This document shows positions 24,964-36,649 of a stretch of DNA of 64,000 nt, one piece after another. Positions within the stretch are counted from its first letter, which is position 1. Each line of letters starts with the position of its first letter. Source of the stretch: Aegilops tauschii subsp. strangulata. Lineage: Eukaryota; Streptophyta; Magnoliopsida; Poales; Poaceae. The notes under the pieces are model-generated. The model did no database searches, was not told where the DNA came from, and saw only the letters and a list, made by a program, of their open reading frames with translations. The stretch covers positions 361,148,267-361,212,266 of the forward strand of contig NC_053040.3 in NCBI RefSeq assembly GCF_002575655.3, written 5' to 3'. The translations under genes and the position numbers were made by a program.

Positions 24964-24978
24964 TAAGCTTGGGGATGC
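24964..24978 (+). promoter_or_regulatory. Polypurine tract of the gypsy element
   Basis: taagcttggggatgc ends exactly one base before the 3' LTR, where plus-strand DNA synthesis should be primed. The same 15-mer occurs at 21313, 22637 and 23351, and with one change at 23408. Confidence 0.7.
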
Positions 24979-26576
24979 TGTAAGTCTCCAACGTATCTAT
25001 AATTTATGAAGTATTCATGCTATTTTATTATCATTCTTGGATGTTTTACAACCATTTTATAGCAACTTTATATCATTTTTTGGGACTAACCTATTGACCC
25101 AGTGTCAGATGCTTTTTTACTTGTTTTTTGCATCGCAGAAAATCAATATCAAACGGAGTCCAAATACCGCAAAATTTTTTATGATTTTTTTATGGACCAG
25201 AATACATCCCATGGGCCAGAGCAGCACCTGGGGGGTGCTCCGAGGGGGGCACAACCCACCAGGGCGCGCCTGGTCCCCCAGGTGCACCCAGGTGGGTTGT
25301 GCCCACCTCGGTGGCCTCTCGCACCCCTTCTTCGTCCTATAAATCACCAAATATTCCAAAAACCCTCAGGGTAACCCTAGATGAGAAGTTCCACCGCAGA
25401 AAGCCTCTGTAGCCACCGAAAACCAATCTAGGCCCCATTCCGGCACTCCGCTGAAGGGGGAAATCATCACCGGTGACCATCTTCATCATCCCGGCGGCCA
25501 CCATGATGAGCAGGGAGTAGTCCACCCTCGGGGCTGAGGGTTTGTACCAGTAGCTATGTGTTTAATCTCTCTCTCTCGTGTTCTTGAGATGTCACGATCT
25601 TGATGTATCACGAGCTTTGTTAATATAGTCGGATCATATGGTGTTTTCCCTTCTCTATCTTGTTGTGATGAATTGAGTTTTCCCTTTGAGATTTCGTTTT
25701 ATCGGATTGAATACTTTTATGGATTTGAGAGCACTTGATATATGTCTTGCATATGAATACTCGTGGTGACAATGGGATATCATATTGATTCACTTGATAT
25801 GTGTTTTGGCACTCAATTCGCGGATTCCCGAGGTGACATTGGGGTAATCTATGCATAGGGGTTGATGCATAATCTCGTCTTTGTTTCTCCGGTAGAAATC
25901 TTGGGGCGCTCTTTGAGGTTCTTTATGTTTGAGTATTATGAATCTAAATTTGCCTTGGTGTTATTTTCGTACGAACTCTTGGTTAGATCGATCGGAAAGA
26001 ACAACTTGATGTTATTTTAGTACGAACTCTAGAATAGATTGATCGGAAAGAATAGCTTTGAGGTGGTTTCATACCCTACAAACAATTTCGTCTTATGTTC
26101 TCCACTAGATAGGAACTTTGGAGTGATTCTTCATCGCACTTTGAGGGATGGTTATATGATCCAATTAAATTAGCACTGTTGAGAGATTGCACTAGCGAAA
26201 GTACGGACTCTAGGCCTTATTTTCAAGCATTGCAATACCGTTTGTGCCCACTTTTATCGATTGCTACATTGCTGTTTTTATTTATTCAGATTATAAAAAT
26301 ATATTTCTACCATCCATATTACAGTTTTATCACCATCTCTTGGCCGAACTAGTGCACCTATACAATTTGCTATTGTATTGGGTGTGTTGGGGACACAAGA
26401 GACTCTTCTTTATTTGGTTGCAGGGTTGTTTGAGGGAGACCATCTTCATCCTACGTCTCCCACGGATTGATAAATCTTAGGTCATCCACTTGAGGAAATT
26501 TGCTACTGTCCTACAAAAACTCTGCGCTTCGAGGCCCAACATGAGTCTACAAGAATAAGTTGTGTAGTAGACATCA
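24979..26576 (+). repeat. 3' LTR of the gypsy element
   Basis: 1598 bp, from tgtaagtctccaacg to gtagacatca, followed by the target duplication acacg. The first bases (tgtaag) differ from those of the 5' LTR (tgatac). Confidence 0.92.
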
Positions 26577-26581
26577 ACACG

Positions 26582-26892
26582 CCACGCCATGTTTGCGTCA
26601 GGCGATGCCTATGGTGTGTCCATGGCCTCGGCGTGCCAATGGAGGGGTTGCGTATCCGCCACCGTGTTCGGACGCCAGACGGATGGCACCGCCTCCGGTG
26701 AGGCATTGAGGGCTCACCTAGCGCCGGATCCATGCGCCATTTGAATGGACTCAATAGATTCTCGACAAAAGGAGTCCGAACGCTGCCTCACACGGGCCTC
26801 CTTCCGGGAGCGTCGGAGCGCAAACCAGATGGCCATCTCCCCCTCTGGGCCGCGTGGGATGAGCTCGTTGTCGACGGATCTGGAGGTGAAGG
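26582..26892. mobile_element. Host DNA element, second segment
   Basis: Continuation of 18831-19337 after the gypsy insertion; it ends with ggtgaagg, the hAT target. The GC-rich minus strand has coding-like character but no recognisable domain. Confidence 0.45.
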
Positions 26893-28277
26893 CAGGCCCG
26901 GCCTTAAAGGGGCGCGAACGGGGCGGCCGCTCCGGGCCCCCTGTTTGGAGGGCCCCCTAGGTATGTGTTATGCTTTTCTATGAGCCTAGCGCCTAGGTAT
27001 CATCTACTGCCAGATTCAGAAAAAGAAGGGTATTATCTAGTCCCTCTGTCAGGTAAAGAGTGTGCATTTGACTTTAAAATTTGTCCACCAAAAAAGTGTA
27101 CTCGTATCTTCCAATGCACTTTAAAGTAGAAAAAAATGTTTTTCTCTCTCACCACACGGTAATCAAGACCAACAACATTGTACACATGGTCTTCTTAATT
27201 TCTACATGCACTTAGCTCATTAGGAGTTGGGTAATTAATGAGGAGAGAGATGGTGGCTTGCACATTTTCAATATATTTTTTGCTCCACTCCATAATTTAT
27301 CTTAAAATTTCCATATGTACATTTTTCACCGGGCAAAGGGGGTAGTTTGCAAATGAGCATCCGTCATTTTCCCTGATTTCCTTCCTGCTAACCGCTACTT
27401 TTGAGGAATATAGCAGTTATTGCACGCAGTTAATTAGGGGGTGGTTATGGGGGAAATCGCTCCTGAGTTCCTTCCCTAGTCCACGAGCCAATTGTGCACC
27501 CAATTTTTGGAAAAAGAACGGACGCTGAGATGCTAGAGAAATGGAAGAACCAAACGTGATCTAGATCGTCCCCTGCGGCAACCGCACGATGCTTGCTTCA
27601 TGTGCCTGCGTGGCGCCGTTTGGAGTCGGAGGAGGCCAGGCGGGTTGCCGGAGATAGCCTCGCCGCTGCCTCCCACGCAACCACACAGACTCGTCGAGAG
27701 GCGAGATCGCACCGTGAAGATGCGATTACAGTTGCAATGAATTGAAAGTATGTCTCTAATCTCTATTTATATAAGTAGCCTATATGCTCTTTGAAATTTT
27801 ACCATGTTGGTTCTTGATTGATTATAAATTGATGAATGATCATCAGTATTACCTCCCTGTTGTTGCAACTGGTCGCAGATAGATATTGTTTATCGTTATA
27901 CATTGTTTGGGTTATGAATTTTGAGTTTGGCGACCTACTGATATTTACTAATCTCAGTTGATAAGACGACGGCTATACATGTGTTGACATCAACATGAAT
28001 GATAACAACATGACTGTGATTAGGAGTATTTAAATCATTTGTTAGTCCTGATGAGGTATTTGTTTTTACTATGATGCTTCGCACAACTAAATACTAACAC
28101 ACTTTACTTCTGTACAATGGAACATATTTGTAAAGAATATAGTAATATATAAAATAATAGTGTATTTCATTTAGCTGACAATTCAACATATTTCGTACAA
28201 TTTTCTTTTATGTTTATGTTAAGGGCATTTGAGTCTAGCTTTCGCCCTGGACCCCCGAAATCTCAGGACCGGCCCTG
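26893..28277. mobile_element. Non-autonomous hAT element
   Basis: 1385 bp with imperfect terminal inverted repeats (left caggcccggccttaa, right complement cagggccggtcctga) and a perfect 8 bp target duplication ggtgaagg at 26885-26892 and 28278-28285. An 8 bp duplication and CAGGG-type ends are the hAT hallmark. The inside is AT-rich and has no transposase frame. Confidence 0.85.
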
Positions 28278-28285
28278 GGTGAAGG

Positions 28286-28656
28286 ATTCGGACCCGCTGC
28301 CCACTGTGCTGGAGACGGCCGGAGATCGGCGAACGAGAGCTTGGGTGGCGGAGGGGAGTGGAGCAGAGTGGAGTGAAGTGGCTCGGGTTTGGTCCGGCAA
28401 GCGGATGGGGAGGAATATATGTGGGGTCGAGTGGGCCAGCGTGGGCCGGGTCCGACGTGGCGGACGCGCCAGAGCGCCCCATATCCACCCCATATTTGGG
28501 TTGGATATGAGGGGTGCCGGTCAGCCCGGCATTTGAGGCCCGTTTGAGGCGCCCGTCTGGATCGATTTTTTGTGACTGGTCAGTAACCGGGCAGTCCGCA
28601 CAGACATTTGAGGCGGGTTTGAGGCATCCAGCTGTAGATGCTCTAACTCTCGTTGG
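28286..28656. mobile_element. Host DNA element, third segment
   Basis: Continues the host after the hAT element and ends in tccagctgtagatgctct, the inverse of the start at 18831. Confidence 0.5.
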
Positions 28657-29448
28657 CTTTTTTTATTGGAGATACTCTGTGAGCGCCACGCGCTAGAGCT
28701 CAGGCTCGAACGCTGACGGGATGGCAGCTACCCCAGCTGCCCAGCCAACGGGTCGATGCCCCGTTCTCTACCCGAAGGCTTATCACGCGTGCAACATCTC
28801 AGCTCAGAAACCGGGCATACATAAAAATGAGTTAGCCACTAGCAACAAGTGCATAATTTTACATAAGAAGCCCACTCAGATGAAGCACAAGAAATTCGCT
28901 CAGGGTTCAAACATACATAGACCGCACACAGATAAATTATTTAACTTTTTGCCTATGGTGCTGCGTTGTGGCTAACTGTTGACTGAGCTCACGTAGCATA
29001 AACCCAAAAGTTAACCCACTCACAAAGATCACTAAGATCACCGGTCAGTCTGATATAGGCTTCTTAGAGAAGGTTATATGTTACTCAACGTGCAGTAAAC
29101 AATTGGCATGTTGCTCAGGGTATGAGAATAAAATTGGAAGGGACAAATGGTGGTAAAGGTGGAATAAAGATAGGTACGTACACGTGAAACTGCGTCTATG
29201 TACTGTTATTTCTTGAAAAGTACTTCTCTGTCCTTTTGCTTGGCGAACATAACACATTTCAGACATAGATCTTTTGACTGTCTTATTGGATTCTTTAAAG
29301 TGGTTATATCGTTTTGACCATAAAGTCCGTATGATTTCACATGAAGCACCCGCGTTGGGTTTTCATAAATTCGTGTGCAATGACTTTTCCTACAAAATTA
29401 GTTGCATTTTTATGCTCTAGCTACGATCGCGTGACAATAGTTTTCTTT
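28657..29448. other. No recognisable gene
   Basis: Spacer with short frames only; no domain, MITE end or LTR recognised. Confidence 0.35.
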
Positions 29449-29449
29449 T

Positions 29450-30230
29450 TTTGAAACAAGGCAAAAGATTTGTCATTTTCATTGATTAAGAAAGAAGGTT
29501 TACATTTATGCCCGCAACGCGGGGAAGAAAACAACTACTCTCGCGACATTACATTACTCAAGTATTTCGCACCCGCTAGAGCCCAAAGATGGGCCTCTTC
29601 CTTAATCCTCCCGACAATTAACATGGTGGGTGCGGCGGTGTTGCGGAAAACTCTCGCATTGCGTTCCTTCCAAATCTCCCAAGATACCAACATCATCAGC
29701 GAAGTGAGAGCCTTCCAGTGCGGTCTTGTATTGTTCACTGTATCAGTCCACCAACCTCTCACCGAGGTGGCATTTGCCCAAGCCAAAGTAGAGAAATCCA
29801 GGAGGCCAAGCCAGTTGGCGATCTCGGTCCAGATACGGGTCGTGAAGCGGCATTGGGCTAGAAGGTGCATAGCGGACTCAGGAGCTTGCTTGCAAAGAGG
29901 GCAAAGACCGCAATTTGGCCATCCACGGCGGCTTAGTCTATCGGCTATCCAAATCCTGTGTTGTAAGACCAACCAGGCGAAGAACTTGCACTTGGGGGTG
30001 GGTGGGTGGGGGGGGGGGGGGGGGGAACCCTTCCAAACGGTTGCAAGCATGGTCGAGATGGTAAGACCCTCAAATTACGCCTTGTAAGGCGAGGACGTAG
30101 AGTACACACCATCAACACAGAGCTTCCAAGTAATTGAATCGCGAACCCCGTCCGCGAGAGTGATGTCAGCGAGCCTTTCCCAAAGCATAACCACTTCCTG
30201 GATGTGTGTGAGAGATGCCCTGCTGGGTTA
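29450..30230 (-). pseudogene. 5'-truncated LINE: zf-RVT end of ORF2
   Basis: The minus strand codes only the C-terminal zf-RVT region of a LINE ORF2: CKFFAWLVLQHRIWIADRL, the Cys pair CGLCPLCKQAPESAMHLLAQC, and VSWEIWKERNARVF, ending MSRE at 29535. The 3' UTR contains aatgaaaatgacaaatcttt, typical of grass LINEs, next to a T-rich stretch on the plus strand near 29448. A run of about 17 G at 30008-30025 shifts the frame upstream. The reverse transcriptase and everything before it are missing, as usual for incomplete reverse transcription. Confidence 0.8.
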
Positions 30231-30795
30231 CCCTTAGTTGTGACACTGTGATAATTTTTATTCCATTTTGTTACTTTACCCAACTAAGAAGCTATTAGAT
30301 CCATTTGGGCGGAAAATTCCAATGCGTACTCGTTAGAGGCAATACAAAATTCCCCGCGAAAAACAGGTAATATAAAATGATGTCAAGCTTGATCATATTC
30401 AGTCAAATTCCAATGATGACTAGCTCACCACATTGCCCATGTGTCATACTAAGAATGAGTTGTCCAGCTAGTCGTTTTGACCCATCATCATTGACACATG
30501 GGTCCACCCTGTCAGCTTGGGTAAAATAATAAAATTCTTATTGTAGGTACAACCCCGTCACAAAGTCACTACTACTCACAAGATCACAACTAAGGGTGAA
30601 AAGGCAGAATTTACTCAAAAGAAATGTTGCTAACCAAACACAAGACAAGACGGACGAGGTGTTAGTGTAGCAATACTATCACTTGCCATTCCTGGCAACT
30701 AAATTGTTCTTTGCCCTTGCATACATCGATGAAGTTACAGCTTGTCCACATGCCAGTCTGCACTAAACTCACATGAATATGACAAGGGTGTGGCT
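30231..30795. other. No recognisable gene
   Basis: AT-rich spacer; nothing identified. Confidence 0.35.
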
Positions 30796-30942
30796 AGGTC
30801 TCAGTCAATCAAGTCTCAGTCAAGTGATCTAATATGTAAGAAGAAAAGAAAAACTGAAAATAATGTTTTTTGTAGGAATCTCCTTGCAAAATTAAAGGAA
30901 GATAGCATTGACTGAGACATAAGTCTCAGTCGACTGAGACAG
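30796..30942. mobile_element. Possible MITE with gtctcagtc ends
   Basis: The block opens with gtctcagtcaatcaagtctcagtc and closes with gactgagacataagtctcagtcgactgagac, so the ends are inverted copies of a short gtctcagtc unit. The middle is AT-rich. The superfamily and target duplication are uncertain. Confidence 0.45.
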
Positions 30943-31050
30943 ACTTACCAAAACTGATTTGACAAACCATGTTATACTGTCTACTGTCGAGTTGGCAGTT
31001 TGGAGAGATTATGCTGATTGCTAGCTACCATAGAATCCTAGAACATACTG

Positions 31051-31415
31051 TACTTGGTTTGCATGAGTTGTCACCTATGACTCCTAGCACAGACTTGCAG
31101 ACAACTTTCGTGCCTATGAACCGCCAGAAAGTTGATAGTTCAGGGATTTCAGGCTAATTTTCTTATTCTGTTTTATTGGCTGGCATCGTTCGCAGGTAGC
31201 AGCAGCCAGCAGCCCATCTCGTTCCCTTTCTGAAAGAGCAACGTGACGTGCCTATGTTTCCAAAGGCAATGACCTGACAAGAATTGCAGTTCGGTTTTGT
31301 CGATAGACTGGTCAAGGCAAACCTCGGATACATGCGAATGCATGGACACTAGCTTGAAGCAACAAGAAAATGTCTCAACTTGCTCGTGCATCACATGCTG
31401 TGCTCTTTTTTAGGC
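31051..31415. repeat. Duplicated block, copy 1
   Basis: About 365 bp that recur at 32122-32498 with scattered substitutions and one 15-20 bp difference near 31240. The start can be read as the end of a coding frame (HELSPMTPSTDLQTTF, then a stop at about 31155) in both copies. Confidence 0.85.
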
Positions 31416-31433
31416 CAAAGACTTTCCCCTGGT

Positions 31434-32121
31434 GTTATAAGAGCAACTCCAACCGGGCAATCCATTTCATCTGTCGACATCTGTTTTGGTTGGTGCGGAC
31501 AAAAACGCCGGCCCAACACGTCGACCCATTTCTAAAATCCGTCTGCATTGCGTCCGCGCAGGCCCATTTCCAGCCCAAAATTGTGCCTGAAATGCGTCGA
31601 CGCGGACGCACCGCGCGTCCCCTGGATATCCGCCGCGGTCCCATTTGTCGGCCGCCCAACGACCACCCACGTCTTATTAAATGCCAGCACCTAACTCAGG
31701 GCTCGCCTAGCAGCGTGTGGAAGGTCCGCGAGCCCGTCCTTTTTAATGGAAGCGTTCGGCGTGGCCGGCCTCATCCACTTCCAACACCCGTCCACATCTG
31801 GCTGCACCGTGCTCCCTCGCCGGTGACCGGGAACCCTAGCAAGCCCAAACCACCATGGGGTTTTTCAGTGGCAAGGGGAGGGGGAAGCTGACCCCCGGTG
31901 CGAGCTCTTCCCGCGGCTCGCCACTGGAGCGGCAGCGTCTGTATATACCAGTCCACCAGGCGCGGTGGCACTGGCAGTACCGCCGGCCACTGCAGTATCC
32001 GGATATCAACCCGCCTCACGGTTGGCATCTGAATCGGCAGTGGATCCCTATTCCGGTAGTGCCACGCACGCCATGGGCGCACGACGAGGAGGTTCGCCGG
32101 CGTCGCGAGGCCCTCACTCCA
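31434..32121 (+). mobile_element. Truncated DNA-transposon fragment between the duplicated blocks
   Basis: It starts with a TIR-like agagcaactccaaccggg and breaks off at the junction with copy 2 of the duplicated block. The 3' half holds the ORF listed next. Confidence 0.5.
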
Positions 32122-32151
32122 TACTTGGTTTGCATGAGTTGTCACCTATGA
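31855..32151 (+). pseudogene. Transposon-derived ORF, truncated and fused to the duplicated block
   Basis: From the ATG at 31855 the frame reads MGFFSGKGRGKLTPGASSSR, then a Trp/His/Pro-rich section (ARWHWQYRRPLQYPD, HGWHLNRQW) and a basic EEVRRRREALTP. I associate this start with unannotated ORFs in Triticeae transposons. At 32122 the duplicated block begins and the frame ends after a further 9 unrelated residues (YLVCMSCHL). It is therefore a cut-off copy. Function unknown. Confidence 0.5.
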
Positions 32152-32498
32152 CTCCTAGCACAGACGTGCAGACAGCGTTCGTGCTTATGAACCGCCAGAA
32201 AGTTGGTGGTTCAGGGACTTCGGGCTAATTTTCTTATTCTGTTTTATTGGCTGGCATCGTTCGCAGGTAGCAGCAGCCAGCGGCCCATCTCGTTCCCTTT
32301 CTGAAAGAGCAACCGAGGTGCAAGTTGAGAGGTGCCATGTTTCCAAAGGCAATGACCTGACAAGAATTGCAGTTGGGTTTTGTCGATAAACTGGTCAAGG
32401 CAAACCTCGGATACATGCGAATGCATGGACACTAGCTTGAAGCAACATGAAAATGTCTCAACTTGCTGGTGCTTATTTGCTATGCTCTTTTTTAGGCC
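32122..32498. repeat. Duplicated block, copy 2
   Basis: Second copy of 31051-31415, same orientation. The coding-like start is kept in frame with conservative changes (DVQTAF for DLQTTF). Confidence 0.85.
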
Positions 32499-32580
32499 TG
32501 TTGTTATATACTCATGAAAATGTCTCAACTTGCTGGTGCTTCATATGCTATGGTCTTTTTTAGGCCTGTTGTTATATACT
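32447..32580. repeat. 67 bp tandem duplication
   Basis: Two direct copies (32447-32513 and 32514-32580) each running from atgaaaatgtctcaacttgc to ttgttatatactc. The second runs straight into the Stowaway MITE. Confidence 0.85.
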
Positions 32581-32641
32581 CCCTCCGTCCCAAAACAAGT
32601 GTTATAATAGAGTTGAGACACTTATTTTGGGACGGAAGGAG
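32579..32641. mobile_element. Stowaway MITE
   Basis: 63 bp with ctccctccgtcccaaaacaag and its inverse ending gggacggaaggag, flanked by TA at 32577-32578 and 32642-32643. Confidence 0.9.
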
Positions 32642-32991
32642 TAGGAGTATAAAGCCACAAAATCTTACAGTACAACAGACGCCACACACACTGAAAACCT
32701 CAGTTTGCAGTTACAGTCGAGAACCGGGCAGAAATGCAAGGCAAATCGGCAACCACGTACGCATCCTTTTTTTTAGAACGAAGATGCTAGGTGCGTCCGG
32801 CTTTAAATTAATAAAGCCCACAACATAGGCAGCGTACCAAGGATCCAAACCGTACAAACACAAAAGCCCTCAGGCCACACACGGGGGAAGTCATAGGGTT
32901 CAAGGCCAGAAGACCGCGAAGCAGAGTTACAAGGCACGGAGGCCATAAACTGGGCACGCAGGCTCGCTAAATACCAAAAGGGGCCACTCCA

Positions 32992-35900
32992 TTAAGAAGT
33001 GGCAGCTGGCTCCCTAGCCATCACATACACCTGGTGAAGACGGGCTTGAGCTTGCTCCATCCTCTCAACATCCTTGCGCCTCGTCAACAGACTCCACTGC
33101 TGTAGAAACAGATTGCATTTGTAGATAACATTAGCCGGGTGAGACGGAAAAATTCCTTCAATGGCTAGTTTGTTCCTAGTCAACCAGAGAGCCCAAAACA
33201 GTGCCCCAACACAGCTCCACAATACACGATTTCCGCTCCCCTGGACCGAGTCTAGAATGCCAACTAAATCGCCGGTGGACCGCGGATCCCACTGAACTCC
33301 CGCCGCGGTCCGAACAGCGCTCCAAGCGAACCTAGCTAGCGGGCATCGGAAAAAGACGTGGTTTGCGTCCTCATTAACCCCGCACACCGCTCATGTGCAT
33401 GTTGTCGGCCCCTGCCATTTTGCCACATTTTCGGACGTAGGTAATCTGTTACGGAACATTTGCCACATAAACACTTTGATTTTAAGAGGGATACGTGCCT
33501 TCCAAAGGCACCACTGGCTGGGCCGTCCCTTGGCATAGCTTGTGGTAAAGCGATTTGACTGTAAATCTGTCGAACGCGGTGAGCGCCCATGTCACCGAGT
33601 CGGGCGCTGTGGACAGCGTGGACGAGCTAATCAGTTCAAGCATCGATGTGTAACTCACCCGCTCTTGGTTATTGAGCTCGCGGCGGAAGTGGACCGCTGG
33701 GGAGGGGGCGAGGCTAAAGCCGAGGCCACTGTCATGTTCGGGTCTACAACTATGGCGTACAGGTCCTGGTATTCCGACCAGAGCGGTTGGGAGCCAACCC
33801 AAAAATCTAGCCAGAACCGGGTCGAGCGGCCATCTCCAATGGCAAACTTTGCCCCCATGGCAAAGTCCGGCTTGATGGCTTGGATGTCATTCCAGAAAGG
33901 TGAGCCCCTAGCTTCACCTTCAAAAAAATTCCCACTCGGGAAATACTTTGCGCGTAGGAGATCCACCCACAAGGCCGTCGCCCCTTGCGACAGCTTCCAG
34001 ATCCACTTGCACATGAGTGCAATGTTTAAAATCCTGGTGTTAGTGATCCCAAGGCCCCCCAAGGCCTTGGGCCGGCAGACCGTCGCCCACTTAACATGTT
34101 ATTTGCGCTTTGGGCCCGTTCCTTCCCAAAAGAAACGCGATCGTGGCGTGTCCATTTTGGCGTGGACTCCTTCAGCAAGAAGAAAGAGACCCATCGCAAA
34201 CACAGGTAGGGAGGAAAGGCTCGAGTTCGTGAGCACTAGCCTCGCTGCGGCGGAGAGAAATTTGCATCGCCAAGGGCACACCCTTCCCCCTATCTTGGCG
34301 CAAAGCAGAGCCCAATCATCGATCGTTAGGCGTTTAGTATCTAAAGGTAGGCCTAAATACGTGAAGGTGAACTTCCCAACTTTACAGTTGAGCATGTCCG
34401 CGATGCGCCTACCCTCCTATAAGTCCAATCCCATGGACAAAACTTCACATTTATCGAAGTTGATCTTCAGCCTGGACATGAGCTCGAAGCTAAGGAGAAG
34501 GGCTTTGACCATCGCTACGCTGTGGAGGTCCGGCTGGAACAGCAATAACGTGTCATCGGCATACTGTAGGTGGGAGACCCCCCCTGGGATGAGGTGACCA
34601 ACCACACCTTTTATGTGACTGGCCTCAATGGCTTTCCGCGACATAGCCGCCAGTGCATCGACCACGAAGTTGAATAGGATCGGGGACATTGGGTCGCCCT
34701 GACGTAACCCACGCCTGTTCCGAAAGAAGTGCCCTACTTCTCCATTGACCGAGATTGTTGTCTCGCCTCCCGAGACCAGCTGCATCACTCGATGAACCCA
34801 AACATCCAAGAAGCCACGGCTAAGGAGAACTTGACGAAGGAAATCCCAATTAACCTGGTCGTATGCCTTTTCGAAGTCCAGTTTTAGCAAGATGGTTGGT
34901 TCCTTCGTTCGTTTGAGCTCGTGGATTATTTCCTGCGGGGCTAAAGGACCCTCCAGGATGTTTCGGCCACGAATGAAAGCTGACTGCATTCGACTAATCG
35001 TGTGGTGAGCGATCAGGACGAGACGTGTCGTGCACGCTTTGGAACAGATCTTGAACGGCACTTTAATCAGCGGAATGGGTCTAAACTGGCGAATATTGTT
35101 AGCCCCCGCTACTTTGGGGATAAGCGAGAGAACACCATAGTTGAGTCTAGCGATGTCTACTGTTCCTCGCATAAAGCCATTACACAACTAAAAAATGGGT
35201 CCTCTAAGCAATGGCCAAAAATGTTTGAACATTGCCACCGGCCACCCGTCCGGGCCCGACGCCGTGTCCGACTTCATGCTCATGAGCGCGTCATCGATCT
35301 CCTTGGGGAGGAACGCTAGTCCGAGCTCCGCGTTCTCACTATCTAGGATGATCTGAGAGGGCGTCCAGACATCCGTGCGCAGGCCAGCCCTCTAGTCCTC
35401 GCAAGCCCCCATCAATTGGATATAGGACTCGTAAATGTGGCTCATTATGTCCGCTTGGCGCAACAACAACCCCTGTTCTGATTGCAGCCGCAGGATCACA
35501 CATTTCCGACGTCTTCCATTGGCATAGGCATGGAAGTACTTGGTGTTGGCGTCCCCTTTTAGAGTCCATTTGAGGCCGCCCCGGCGCCGCCAGTATTCCT
35601 CCTCTGCACGGAGCAACGCTTCGACTTGTCCTTCCAGAGCGTAACGGTGCGCTCACTCTTGCTCTGAGAAGGACCTCTCATCGGCATGGGCGTCGAGCCG
35701 CGAGATCTCATCGACTTTACTCGCGCTGAGTAGCTTGTCGTCGCGCCCTTGGTTCGCGCCCCAGCCCTTGAGGCTAGCACGGAGGCAGCCCCCTGTCGCG
35801 TTCCATAACTCCATAGGACCATGTTGTGGGCCTATTTGTTGCACACTGTGCAACCATTTTTCCCTAAAAATGGTATCAAATTCAGGTATTTCGAACCAGG

Positions 35901-36649
35901 CCATCTCAAAAAAGAAAGAGGGCTTCGCCGGATCCGTCCTCCCCCGAGGACAGGACCAAGGGTACGTGATCTGACCCAATGCGAGTTTCCGCGATGAGCG
36001 AGCAGAGAGGATATAGCACCTCCCAACCAGGTGACACGAACACCCGATCCAGCACTGAACGCACCAGGGCGAGCTGCTTGTTCGTCCGGGTGTACCTGGC
36101 ACCAGACCTAGCCACTTCCTGGAGAGCCATGGATGCAATTGCGTTGTTAAACATGGCCACCCGAGGCCAGTTGATGATATTATTGTTTTTGTCCGCTCCG
36201 GAGCGAATCAGATTGAAGTCGCCCCCTACCATCACATGGATCAGGGCTACGGAAACCGCAAGCACCTTGGCTTGGAGTTCTCCCAAGAACTCCGCCGAGC
36301 GTGAGTGAACCACGGGCCCGTAGACTTGGATGACCACTAGCTCCCTTAAGGATGCGCGAATGTGAATATTCGCAGCGATGAAAAAGAAACTGACATCCCA
36401 GGAAAGCACCTCGTATATGGATAAGTTAAAACCTAATAGCACGCCGCCCGAATGCCCTATCGCAGGTACGTGGTTCCAAGCGAAACGTTCCAGAGGGTCT
36501 ACTTAAAGTAATTCATGGTGGCGAAACTCTGCTTTGATCATTTCTTGTAACCCTACTATGTCGACGTCCTCTTCCCTGATGTAATCCTTAAGTTGGGTGC
36601 GTCGCCCCACGTGTCCGAAGCCACGGATATTCCAGAACATAGCCCGCAT
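32992..36649 (-). pseudogene. LINE ORF2: endonuclease - reverse transcriptase - zf-RVT
   Basis: Starts MRAMFWNIRGFGHVGRRTQL at 36649 and has endonuclease motifs VMVGGDFNLIRS and GSDHVP, a reverse transcriptase with RGLRQGDPMSPILFN and catalytic LQYADDT (34.4-35.2 kb), YLGLPLD, and a zf-RVT end (MCGVNEDANHVFFRCP) closing at 32992. Breaks include an in-frame TAA after EFRHHELL near 36505 and several frameshifts, so no full protein is possible. Confidence 0.85.

Larger units (their letters stand above)
19338..26576 (+). mobile_element. Non-autonomous gypsy-type LTR retrotransposon, complete
   Basis: A 7239 bp element bounded by LTRs at 19338-20929 and 24979-26576. The 5 bp target duplication acacg stands at 19333-19337 and 26577-26581. 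The internal region (4.0 kb) has a tggcgccgt-type primer site, a polypurine tract, and one acidic ORF relic, but no protease, reverse transcriptase or integrase in any frame. It must have been moved by proteins of another element. The internal region runs plus-strand, 5' to 3'. The terminus and ctccaacgtatc motif are typical of abundant Triticeae gypsy families; I do not name the family with certainty. Confidence 0.9.

Noticed and set aside
31855..32151. Host gene encoding MGFFSGKGRG...
   Set aside because: The frame is truncated at a duplication junction and the sequence type is known from transposon ORFs; no introns or conserved C-terminus.
33542..34597. 351-codon plus-strand open frame
   Set aside because: Antisense to the reverse transcriptase region of the second LINE, where domain motifs are clear on the minus strand.
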